From the NCBI GenBank assembly GCA_020831525.1, contig JAFIGH010000058.1, positions 1 to 32,862 of the forward strand: a stretch of DNA of 32,862 nt, given 5' to 3'. A model generated the notes under the pieces. That model saw only the letters and a program-made list of their open reading frames with translations. It did no database searches and was not told the origin of the DNA. The position numbers and the translations under genes are program-made. Origin of the DNA: Opitutales bacterium. GTDB taxonomy: Bacteria > Verrucomicrobiota > Verrucomicrobiia > Opitutales > Oceanipulchritudinaceae. This document shows, in pieces, positions 19,146 through 27,006 of this stretch. Positions within the stretch are counted from its first letter, which is position 1. Every line of letters begins with the position of its first letter.

Positions 19146-21998
19146 ATGTCATCCAAAGCCTGGTCGACAATTCTGATTATTCTTGGCGCGTTCATTCTGC
19201 TGTCCAACTGGACGTGGCTGACCGACCGCTTGATCTATGAGGAAGGCGCGACGCGCCCGAAGGAGATCACGATCTGGAGCCACAGCGGCGACCCGCAGCG
19301 GGAGCGGCGCATGGCGGCGGAGTTCATGGAGGCGAATCCCGACGTCAATGTGGCGATCCATTTCCGCGAATCGGGCAGCCTCGGCGAGGTGATTTTCGTG
19401 AGCTTTCTCAGCGGGAGCCCGCCGGATCTCATGGATGTGCCGCTCGCGCAGCTGCGCGAGTACATCGCCGACGGCATGGTGCGGCCGATGGACGACATCC
19501 TTGAAGCCGAGCTGGAGCGCAATCCCGGCTACCTGCAAAACCGCCGCGGCGGCGAGTTGGAGGTGTTCCGCTGGTCGACGAATCCAAACGATTACTACAT
19601 CCGCAACGCCGACCGCTACCCGGAGCAGGCCGCCCGCCTGCTCAATATGCACGACCGTGTGCTCGGCTTCACGAATCTCGGTTTCCCCGACATGCTCACC
19701 TTCAACCGGCGCATCTTCCGCGAAGCGGCGGAGGTCTTTCCCGATGCCGGACTGGTCGACGAGGAGGGCGAGCCCGTGCCGCCCGCCACATGGTCGGAGC
19801 TGCTGCGCGTTGCCCGCGTTATCACGGAATACGGCAAGACGCTGGGCGAGGACGACACCCGTCCCTACGGCGTCATCATCCAGGGGCAACGCCCGCGCGA
19901 CATCATGCGCGGTCTCGAGCCGCTCGCGGCCGTGGCGGGCTCGCGCGGGTTCGACTTTTCCGGGGAGCGATGGGTCGACGGAGTGGACGCCCCGGTGGGG
20001 CGCTACGCCTACGATGATGACGCCTTTCTCGGTGCGCTCGCGCTTTTCCTGCAGTTGCGGATGGACGGCTCTGTCCTTTCGGGCACGGCGGGGCGGCACT
20101 TCGAGGAGCCGCGTACGCTCATCGGCGAAGGCCGCGCCGCCATGCTCATCGAGGCCTGGCATGCCGCGCACCGCGCCGCCGTCACGGTGCCGATGAACCG
20201 GCGTGACATCGGCTCGGCCCCCATTCCGCGCCCCGACGATGCCTTCGCGGAACGGTTTGGTTTGGACCTCGGGCGCGGCGCCCTGCCCGCCGACATTGGT
20301 CAGGGCGTCACGGTCTTCACCGCCGGGGTGCGCCATCCCGACGCGGCGTGGCGCTGGCTCAACTTCAACCTCGATCCGGAGCGCCAGCGCGCCAACGTGG
20401 CCAACCACATCACGCTCCCGCAAACGCGCGACGTGGCGGAAAAGCTCTTTTTCAGCGACGACCCGGCGGAGATGGCGTGGCGGCGGGAGAACATCGTGCC
20501 TTTCCAGCCAATGGCGTGGCGCGTCTTCGAAACCGCGCAAATCTGGCCCGTGCCGCCCCCGCACAGCCCCGTGCGCGTGGATAACCATGAATCCGTTATG
20601 CATGCCGCCTTCCATGATTTCCGCGGTCGCGAAGAAAGCGAAATCAAGGAAACACTGGAGCGGGCGCGCCGCGGCTTGCGGACCTACACCGAGGCCGTCA
20701 ACGCCGACCTCGGCAGACGCGTGCGCGAAGGCGGCCACCATCCTGCCGAATTCACCTTCCCCGAATGGGATCCGGCAGACCCCGAGCCCTTCTTCGAGCA
20801 CCAGCGTACGTTCCGGCCCGATGGCCTCGACGAGGAAATCGCGGCCCTGCGCGCGGAACTTCCCGACGAGACGCGCGACCTTGTCTACGGCTTTACACGC
20901 GCGCCGGGCTGGCCGCACCTCGCCGGCATTCTCCTCCTAATCCTCGCCACTGTTCTCGGCTACCTCGGCTGGCAGGCATGGCAGGACGTGCGCGCGCGCC
21001 GTACGCCGCTCGCCCGCGTGCGCGCCGAGGCGGGGGAATGCCGCCACGCCTATGTCTTTGTCTTCCCCGCCATCCTCTCGCTCTTCGCCTTCATCCTGTA
21101 TCCCTCGCTCTACCAGTTCTATCTCGCCCTGCATTCCGGGACAGGCCTCGGTATTCTCCAAAACGTGGGGCTCGAACACTTCCGCGCGATTTTCTTCTTC
21201 GAAGACGAACGGTTTTGGCGGGAGGTCATTCCCAACACCTTCAAATACATGTTCTTGGTCGCGGCGGGAGAGGTGGTGCTCGGGCTCGCGCTCGCCCTCG
21301 TTCTCGTCCTCCCCCTGCGCGCCAACCGCGGTTACCGTATTCTATTCTTCATACCGCTGGTGACATCACTCGCCGCCATCAGCATTATCTTCTTCGGACT
21401 CTTCGCCGGGACCGACTCCACCGTCAACAACATCCTCTTTCACATCGACGGGCTCTGGCAGCGCCTCACGGGACGCGGCTTCTACGGTCCGGAAAACGCC
21501 ATCGATTTTCTCAACAACCCGGCCTTCGCTCTCTACACGGTGGTCGGGGTGGCCATCTGGAGCGGCATACCCTTCAACACGATCATCTGCATGGCGGGGC
21601 TCCAGTCCGTCCCGCCCGAACTCTACGAGGCGGCCAAGGTCGACGGCGCAGGGCCGTTGCGACGCTTCATCCACGTGACCCTGCCGCAGATGCTGCCCAT
21701 CCTCGTCATCATCATCTTCAATTCCCTCGTCGGCGCGGCGCGGCATTTCGGCACCGTCTATATCATGACAGAGGGCGAGCGCGGCACGGAGATCGCGTCG
21801 ACGTACATTTTCAAGTGGGGCTTCGTCCGCTCCGAGACCCAAGTGCCCGACATCGGCTATGCCTCCGCCCTCGGCCTCGCTTATGCGCTACTCCTCGGGG
21901 TCTTCATCGTCGGCAACGTCGTCTTCATCGCCCATCGCTGGAAACGCCGACTCGCGCCCGCCGAGCCCAAAACCGCCTCCTCATCTTCCGCCGCCTGA
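19146..21998 (+). CDS. ABC sugar importer subunit: binding protein fused to MalF-type permease
   Basis: This 950-residue membrane protein combines substrate capture and translocation for an ABC importer of the carbohydrate (CUT1) type. An N-terminal anchor helix (about 6-25) precedes an extracytoplasmic solute-binding domain (about 40-570: KEITIWSHSGDPQRERR, PPATWSELLRVARVI, GRAAMLIEAWH, HPDAAWRWLNF). A second helix (about 589-610) leads to a MalF-like domain of six or so helices (about 633-940). Its EAA loop, ELYEAAKVDGAGPLRRF with Glu828, is where the ATPase docks. Binding proteins of this type are normally separate lipoproteins, so the fusion is unusual. ATG 19146 was chosen over the upstream TTG because the anchor helix follows directly; the ribosome site is weak. 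The partner permease starts 6 bases downstream. No ATPase gene is present, so a shared MsmX/UgpC-type ATPase encoded elsewhere is likely. The substrate is unknown. Confidence 0.92.
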   Translation: MSSKAWSTILIILGAFILLSNWTWLTDRLIYEEGATRPKEITIWSHSGDPQRERRMAAEFMEANPDVNVAIHFRESGSLGEVIFVSFLSGSPPDLMDVPLAQLREYIADGMVRPMDDILEAELERNPGYLQNRRGGELEVFRWSTNPNDYYIRNADRYPEQAARLLNMHDRVLGFTNLGFPDMLTFNRRIFREAAEVFPDAGLVDEEGEPVPPATWSELLRVARVITEYGKTLGEDDTRPYGVIIQGQRPRDIMRGLEPLAAVAGSRGFDFSGERWVDGVDAPVGRYAYDDDAFLGALALFLQLRMDGSVLSGTAGRHFEEPRTLIGEGRAAMLIEAWHAAHRAAVTVPMNRRDIGSAPIPRPDDAFAERFGLDLGRGALPADIGQGVTVFTAGVRHPDAAWRWLNFNLDPERQRANVANHITLPQTRDVAEKLFFSDDPAEMAWRRENIVPFQPMAWRVFETAQIWPVPPPHSPVRVDNHESVMHAAFHDFRGREESEIKETLERARRGLRTYTEAVNADLGRRVREGGHHPAEFTFPEWDPADPEPFFEHQRTFRPDGLDEEIAALRAELPDETRDLVYGFTRAPGWPHLAGILLLILATVLGYLGWQAWQDVRARRTPLARVRAEAGECRHAYVFVFPAILSLFAFILYPSLYQFYLALHSGTGLGILQNVGLEHFRAIFFFEDERFWREVIPNTFKYMFLVAAGEVVLGLALALVLVLPLRANRGYRILFFIPLVTSLAAISIIFFGLFAGTDSTVNNILFHIDGLWQRLTGRGFYGPENAIDFLNNPAFALYTVVGVAIWSGIPFNTIICMAGLQSVPPELYEAAKVDGAGPLRRFIHVTLPQMLPILVIIIFNSLVGAARHFGTVYIMTEGERGTEIASTYIFKWGFVRSETQVPDIGYASALGLAYALLLGVFIVGNVVFIAHRWKRRLAPAEPKTASSSSAA

Positions 21999-22004
21999 GC
22001 ACCG

Positions 22005-23156
22005 ATGCGCACCAAAGACTCATCCGCTTCCGCCCGTCCCGCGCTCCACCGCTTCCGCGGTTGGTGGCGTCGGAGCGGGTGGACCCTGCCCGTCCACGCC
22101 CTCCTCCTAACGTTCGGCATTCTCAATATCTATCCCTTCATCTGGATGGCCTCGACGAGCCTGAAAACAAGCGCCGAGTCCAAGAGCGCCAAAGAAGTCC
22201 TCGTCCCCGCCCGCAAATACAACCTCGCCCCCGGCAGCACCCCGGCCACATGGCCGGAGGCGCGTCTCAATGAGGCGCAACTCGAAATGCTCGGCATCCT
22301 CCGTGAAGAAGACGAACGCCGCCGCCGCAACATCGAGACATTCGTCCCCTACCGCGTGCAGACCGCCGATTACGCCCGGCAATTCGACCTGCGAACCGCC
22401 GACGGTGCCCGCGACCTCGCCCGCGCGCGCGCCGAACTCGATGAAATGAGCGCGCTCGGGATCCTCGAGACAACGCGCTTCCAGACCGAAAACTACACCG
22501 TCGTGTGGACGGATATGCGATTCTACCTGCACACCCTCACGAGTTTCGCCATCACCGCCGCCGTCGTCGCCCTCACCATCCTCATGTCGTCCATGCTCGG
22601 CTACGCGCTCGCCAAGATGCGCTTCCCCGGCAAGATGCTCGTCTTCTCCCTCCTCATCCTCGGTGCGGTGGCCCCGCGCGAGGCGGTCATCATCCCCATC
22701 TTCCGCATGGTGCAGTCGCTCGGGCTCCTCGAAGGCCTCTGGGGCATGATCCTCTGGCTCTCCGCCGTCTCCATCGGCAACACGTTTCTCATGGCGGGCT
22801 ATTTCCTCACCATCCCCAAGGAGGTCGAGGAGTCCGCCGCCGTCGACGGCGCGGGCCCCTTCCGCATCTTCTTTTCCATCTCCCTGCCGATGGCGAAGCC
22901 CATCGTCATGACGGTCGGGCTCTTCGCCTTCCTCAACGCATGGAACGACTTTCTCATCCCACTCCTCTGCACCATGGCGCAGCCCGACATGCAGCCCCTC
23001 GCCGTCGCCGTCTACAGCTTCCGCGGCGCCCACCCCGACGACTGGCACCTCACCAGCGCCGCCGCCGCCATCATGGTCGTCCCCGTCATCCTCCTCTTCC
23101 TCTTCTGCCAGCGCCAGATCGTCAACAGCATCGCCGTCGGCGCCGTGAAGGGGTGA
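22005..23156 (+). CDS. ABC sugar importer permease, MalG type
   Basis: The second membrane subunit (383 residues) of the same carbohydrate importer. Helix 1 lies at about residues 27-53 and ends in the typical PFIWMASTSLK. The transporter core (about 175-383) holds the EAA loop PKEVEESAAVDGAGPFRIFF and a MalG-type end (LFLFCQRQIVNSIAVGAVKG). Between helix 1 and the core is an inserted extracytoplasmic segment of about 110 residues, charged and partly coiled-coil-like (EEDERRRRNIETF, LARARAELDEM), which ordinary MalG proteins of about 280 residues lack. It could contact the tethered binding domain of the upstream subunit. The gene begins 6 bases after the fused subunit, so the two are translated from one message. 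Confidence 0.93.
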   Translation: MRTKDSSASARPALHRFRGWWRRSGWTLPVHALLLTFGILNIYPFIWMASTSLKTSAESKSAKEVLVPARKYNLAPGSTPATWPEARLNEAQLEMLGILREEDERRRRNIETFVPYRVQTADYARQFDLRTADGARDLARARAELDEMSALGILETTRFQTENYTVVWTDMRFYLHTLTSFAITAAVVALTILMSSMLGYALAKMRFPGKMLVFSLLILGAVAPREAVIIPIFRMVQSLGLLEGLWGMILWLSAVSIGNTFLMAGYFLTIPKEVEESAAVDGAGPFRIFFSISLPMAKPIVMTVGLFAFLNAWNDFLIPLLCTMAQPDMQPLAVAVYSFRGAHPDDWHLTSAAAAIMVVPVILLFLFCQRQIVNSIAVGAVKG

Positions 23157-23192
23157 CCAGCCGGCGCCACGCATACTTTGAGAGCAAATCGC

Positions 23193-23222
23193 TTGCATTT
23201 AACTACGCGTTTCGTGTATTTT
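23193..23222 (+). promoter_or_regulatory. Putative promoter of the HTH/nucleotidyltransferase-remnant unit
   Basis: TTGCAT (23193-23198) and TATTTT (23217-23222) are separated by 18 bases. They stand in a locally AT-rich stretch, 13 bases before the ATG at 23236. This is a moderate match to a housekeeping promoter, inferred by eye only. Confidence 0.4.
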
Positions 23223-23235
23223 GCATGGACGAATA

Positions 23236-23369
23236 ATGCTCAGCAGACAGATCATCATCGCGGCGCTCAAACGTTTGGGTCAACTTGCCCATTCCCGCGG
23301 GCTTCACCTGCACGGCGGATGATCGAAGGCCTTATCAGAGAGGAGTGGAATGCCAATGAAACGTCCTAA
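23236..23369 (+). pseudogene. Possible remnant of a DUF6036/MNT-type nucleotidyltransferase gene
   Basis: A 28-codon frame from ATG 23236 encodes MLSRQIIIAALKRLGQLA and then HSRGLHLHGG before TGA at 23320. This resembles the first residues of small nucleotidyltransferase-like proteins (DUF6036/AbiEii-type), which go on to a VGGxA core that is missing here. An overlapping frame (ATG 23319) encodes MIEGLIREEWNANETS and ends at 23369, overlapping the HTH gene start by 20 bases, as the tail of an upstream operon partner would. The two pieces are in different frames, consistent with an internal deletion that removed the catalytic core. It may instead be two chance short frames. The link to the downstream gene is inference. 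Confidence 0.4.
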
Positions 23370-23976
23370 AATCCGCCGTCCGGGAACCCTCCGCGATGTG
23401 GCCCGTACAAGCACAGACCTAAAGTCGTTCGGCCACAATTTGCGCGACTGGCAACACGAGGTTCGCGACCGGTGCCGGGGCCGCGCCGACTTCTACCGCC
23501 GGATTTTGGCGGAGCCCCGCAGACTCGCCGATGCTTTCGCCGACGGCGACGTTGCGGACGCATACCTCGCGGCCTACGCGTTGTGGTTGGCCGACCGCGT
23601 GGCCGTGCCCCGGGTGGACTGGGCCTTCGACCGCCGCCGGGTTGCCTCCCGCCCGTGGTTCTCCGGCGGATGGCGCGCGGAATTACTGCGCGACTCTCCC
23701 GCTCACTTTATGGAAAGGAACCTCTTCACCTACCCGGACGATTCATTCCTTACTCGCAAGATAGCACGGTGCCACCGGACCGCACGGACGGCGAACGCCC
23801 TCGCCGCGCGGAAACGGAGTGGTCTGACGCAGGAGGAATTCGCGCGGCGCATCGGGGTCTCCGTCGGCACGGTTCGCAATTGGGAACAAGGACGCAATCG
23901 CCCGCGCTCAGCCGGTGTCACCTTGCTCGGGCTCTTGGAAAAGCATCCCCCGCTCGCGCAAAACCGCCTCACGTAA
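23350..23976 (+). CDS. XRE-family helix-turn-helix protein with N-terminal partner domain
   Basis: A cytoplasmic DNA-binding protein of 208 residues (206 if ATG 23356 is used; GGAG at 23342-23345 sits 4 or 10 bases upstream). The C-terminal HTH (about 155-205) reads SGLTQEEFARRIGVSVGTV, then RNWEQGRNRPRSAG, as in HigA-like antitoxins. The N-terminal 130 residues are all-alpha with AYLAAYALWLADRVAVPRVDW, then RPWFSGGWRAELLRDSPAHF and MERNLFTYPD. I recall similar segments in proteins paired with small nucleotidyltransferases, but cannot verify this. Overlap with the preceding remnant suggests a former toxin-antitoxin or regulator pair of which this half survives. It may repress its own promoter, as such proteins commonly do. 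Confidence 0.78.
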   Translation: MPMKRPKIRRPGTLRDVARTSTDLKSFGHNLRDWQHEVRDRCRGRADFYRRILAEPRRLADAFADGDVADAYLAAYALWLADRVAVPRVDWAFDRRRVASRPWFSGGWRAELLRDSPAHFMERNLFTYPDDSFLTRKIARCHRTARTANALAARKRSGLTQEEFARRIGVSVGTVRNWEQGRNRPRSAGVTLLGLLEKHPPLAQNRLT

Positions 23977-24078
23977 AGGCTTGCCTCCGGGCGGCGGCTC
24001 CCCTAACGAGGATGCCTTCGCTTAACTCAACCGCTCTTTCCACTCTGGGAACGGCGCAACACTCCAAACCCCGCGACC

Positions 24079-24855
24079 ATGGAATTGTACCTCTACCTCT
24101 CCCTCATACCCGAGGCGTTGATCTATTCTCAGCTGCCCCCCGACCGCTTCGGCAAATACCTCGCTATCGGCGACAAGAAGCTCACCAAAGGTCCCGCCGT
24201 GTTCTTCGAGGTGGATCCCGCGCTCAAGAGTGACGCCCTGCCGCTGGAGCGAGCGCGCAAGAAGTGCGAGCCCCACCTCGACGGCTCGCCGCGGCGCTCC
24301 ACCTATGTCTCCGTCTACCACGCCCTCGCCAATATCCCGACCTCGGCCCTAGGCGATCTTCACCTCGCGACAAAGGACGGCATAACGCTTGGCATCAAGC
24401 GCAAGAACGGCGGCGCGCCCGGGCGCAAGGGACTCTTCCTCTACCAGGAACTGTGTCCCGTGTCGCCGCGCGTGGCCAGCCCGCTCGCGCCCGAGGCCTT
24501 CTGCAAATACGTGACCAATCCCGAGAGTCCCGCCTACCTTCCGCGCATGGTTTTCTGCGACCAGCGGCTCGACGGACTTTCCACCGACCCGGAGAACGCT
24601 TCCTCCAGCAATCTGCCCTACCCGAACCTCAATCACCTGCGCGAGTGCCTCACCTCGCTCAAGGTGAAGTCAGACAAGATGACGAAAATCGTCCACCGCG
24701 ACCTCGATGCTTCGCTCCTCTTCTACATGGTCGACGGCGGATTCTACGTGGGCGACCAGGAGACCTTCCACGCCTACCCCATGCCGTCCGAGGAAACCTT
24801 GGAAAAGGATCACTACTCCTGGCTGTCTTCGGCGCAGTCCTCGCCGCTCCTCTAG
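24079..24855 (+). CDS. Conserved protein of unknown function
   Basis: This 258-residue protein has no signal peptide or transmembrane helix, so it should be cytoplasmic. I recognise the opening style [34 protein letters not shown] and AVFFEVDP as that of a widely distributed conserved hypothetical family, together with [16 protein letters not shown] and [17 protein letters not shown]. No catalytic motif is evident. Conserved-looking features are Arg/Lys pairs near residues 58-61, the ELCPVSPR segment and the C-terminal [22 protein letters not shown] 24079 gives the expected start although no strong ribosome site precedes it. It ends 73 bases before the pyrophosphatase gene on the same strand, so a shared transcript is possible. 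I assign no function. Confidence 0.85.
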   Translation: MELYLYLSLIPEALIYSQLPPDRFGKYLAIGDKKLTKGPAVFFEVDPALKSDALPLERARKKCEPHLDGSPRRSTYVSVYHALANIPTSALGDLHLATKDGITLGIKRKNGGAPGRKGLFLYQELCPVSPRVASPLAPEAFCKYVTNPESPAYLPRMVFCDQRLDGLSTDPENASSSNLPYPNLNHLRECLTSLKVKSDKMTKIVHRDLDASLLFYMVDGGFYVGDQETFHAYPMPSEETLEKDHYSWLSSAQSSPLL

Positions 24856-24928
24856 CACGGCGGGCCGCGGCGGCAAAGCCTCTCCCGCTCACGCTACAAA
24901 CCATTCCAACCCACATTGCTCCAAACCT

Positions 24929-26935
24929 ATGACGACCGCTCTCACCATCGCTGTCCCGCTCCTCGGCCTCTTCGGGCTGGGGGCTGCATTTTTCATCTTT
25001 TCGCGAGTCATGCTCATCGATCCCGGCGAAGGAAAGATGGCCACGATATCCGACCGTATCCACGAGGGCGCGATGGTATTTATGCGGCGCGAACTGCGCC
25101 TACTCGGTATATTCACTCTGGCCGTAGGAATTCTGCTGCTCTTCAAGGACCCGTATGAGGCCCTTGCCTTCTTTCTCGGTGCTCTCGCCTCCGCCACGGC
25201 CGGCTTCATCGGCATGTACACAGCCACCAAGGCCAATGTTCGCACGACCTTCGAGGCGCACAACTCGGGTCCCGGCAAAGCCCTTACGGTGGCCTTCTTC
25301 GGCGGCAGCATCATGGGGCTGACAGTGGCTTCGATGGGCCTGCTCGGCGTCGGCGGGCTTTTCGTCTTTTTCGGCCGCACCGAGCACGACATCCACATCA
25401 TCCATGGCTTCGCCATGGGCGGCTCGCTCGTCGCCATTTTCTTCCGTGTGGGTGGAGGCATTTTCACCAAGGCCGCCGATGTCGGGGCCGACCTCGTGGG
25501 CAAGCTGGAGTCCGGAATCCCCGAAGACGATCCCCGCAACCCCGGAGTGATCGCCGACAATGTGGGCGACAACGTCGGCGACGTCGCCGGCATGGGATCC
25601 GACCTCTTCGAGTCCTACTGCAACGCCATGATCGCCTCCATGGCCATCGCCGCAACAATGACCCTCGCCACCGTCGACGGGCTTGCGGGCGATCAGCACA
25701 GCCTCATGTTCCTCCCGCTTGCCCTTGCCTCGGTCGGCTTGCTCTGCTCCATGGGCGGCATCTTCATCGTCAAGGTTGCTTCGGGCAACGCGCCCGCCCG
25801 CGCCCTGCGAATCGGGACCCTCAGCGCGGCGGGCCTCTTCGTCATCGCTGCCCTCGCCGTCATCAGTCTTCTCGGGGTCAACCCGTCGGTCTGGTATTGT
25901 GTTCTCGCGGGCACGGGCGGCGGGATCGTCATCGGCCTTGCCACCGAATATTACACGGGCGGTCGACCCATGCGCCACATTGCAAGCTCGTCCCAAACGG
26001 GCGTTGCCACGGTCATGATCGCGGGGCTCGCCGTGGGCCTGCAATCCGTTGTCATCCCGCTCTTCACCGTGGCTCTCGTCCTCCTCGCCGCCAGCCAGAT
26101 GGCCGGGCTTTACGGCGTCGGCATCGCCGCCGTCGGCATGCTCGCGACGATTGGGATCACCATGAGCATCGACGCCTACGGCCCTGTCGCCGACAACGCC
26201 GGCGGCATCGCCGAGATGGCCGGGCTCGGCAAGAAGACACGGCAGATCACTGATTCTCTCGACGAAGTCGGCAATACCACAGCCGCCATTGGCAAGGGCT
26301 TCGCTATCGGCGCCGCTTCCCTTGCCGCGCTGGCCATCATTGCCGCCTTCGTCAACGTAGTGAAAGCCAACACACCCACCTTCACTCTAACTCTATACGA
26401 CCCGAAGGTGCTCACGGGTATCTTTCTCGGCGGGCTCACTCCCTTCCTTGTCAGCTCCATCACCATGAACGCCGTGGGCGACGCCGCGCAGGAGATGATC
26501 GCCGAAATCCGCCGCCAGTTCCGCGAGATCCCCGGCCTCATGGAAGGCACCGCCGAGCCCGACTCCGCGCGCTGCGTCGACATCGCCACCAACGCCGCCC
26601 TCAAGCGCATGTTCCCGCCAGCCGCCATCGCCGTCTTCTCCCCGGTCGTTGTCGGCTTTGTCTTCGGCCCCGAGACCCTCGGTGGCATGCTCATCGGCGC
26701 GCTCCTCGGCTGCGTCCTCCTCGCCCTCTTCATGGCCAACTCCGGCGGCGCATGGGACAATGCCAAGAAATTCGTCGAACAGGGCAACTACGGCGGGAAA
26801 AACTCCGAAGCCCACCGCGCCTGCGTCGTCGGCGACACCGTCGGCGATCCCCTCAAGGACACCTCCGGCCCGTCCATGAACATCCTCATCAATGTCATGG
26901 CCATTGTCTCTCTCGTCATCGCGCCGCTGCTCTGA
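24929..26935 (+). CDS. hppA: Membrane-bound pyrophosphatase, K+-dependent type
   Basis: This inner-membrane enzyme of 668 residues, with about 16 transmembrane helices, couples pyrophosphate hydrolysis to export of H+ and/or Na+. Family motifs are intact: DVGADLVGK starting at Asp184, then [10 protein letters not shown] and [21 protein letters not shown], and near the end [17 protein letters not shown]. The segment [10 protein letters not shown] starts at Gly448; Ala452, where K+-independent enzymes have Lys, marks the K+-dependent class. The [13 protein letters not shown] wording is closer to known Na+-transporting members than to plant H+ pumps, but ion choice needs the transmembrane Glu position, which I did not align. 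The start at ATG 24929 gives the usual N-terminus; the longer open frame upstream overlaps the preceding gene and is spurious. Confidence 0.96.
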   Translation: MTTALTIAVPLLGLFGLGAAFFIFSRVMLIDPGEGKMATISDRIHEGAMVFMRRELRLLGIFTLAVGILLLFKDPYEALAFFLGALASATAGFIGMYTATKANVRTTFEAHNSGPGKALTVAFFGGSIMGLTVASMGLLGVGGLFVFFGRTEHDIHIIHGFAMGGSLVAIFFRVGGGIFTKAADVGADLVGKLESGIPEDDPRNPGVIADNVGDNVGDVAGMGSDLFESYCNAMIASMAIAATMTLATVDGLAGDQHSLMFLPLALASVGLLCSMGGIFIVKVASGNAPARALRIGTLSAAGLFVIAALAVISLLGVNPSVWYCVLAGTGGGIVIGLATEYYTGGRPMRHIASSSQTGVATVMIAGLAVGLQSVVIPLFTVALVLLAASQMAGLYGVGIAAVGMLATIGITMSIDAYGPVADNAGGIAEMAGLGKKTRQITDSLDEVGNTTAAIGKGFAIGAASLAALAIIAAFVNVVKANTPTFTLTLYDPKVLTGIFLGGLTPFLVSSITMNAVGDAAQEMIAEIRRQFREIPGLMEGTAEPDSARCVDIATNAALKRMFPPAAIAVFSPVVVGFVFGPETLGGMLIGALLGCVLLALFMANSGGAWDNAKKFVEQGNYGGKNSEAHRACVVGDTVGDPLKDTSGPSMNILINVMAIVSLVIAPLL

Positions 26936-26961
26936 GCGGTTTCGAGAAAGGGGAAACCCCG
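26936..26961. terminator. Hairpin between convergent hppA and response regulator genes
   Basis: GGTTTC (26938-26943) pairs with GAAACC (26953-26958), with extra GC pairing possible outside the stem. It lies directly after the hppA stop codon in a 71-base convergent gap. There is no T run, so it is only a candidate transcript end. Confidence 0.3.
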
Positions 26962-27006
26962 CGATCAAGCACGCGCGCGGCGGACCCGCTGCGGCGCCTA
27001 CCGGCT

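Noticed and set aside
24707-24928. A longer N-terminus for the membrane pyrophosphatase
   Set aside because: The extension overlaps the preceding gene, is Ser/Thr/Arg-rich and unlike any family member; ATG 24929 gives the normal start.
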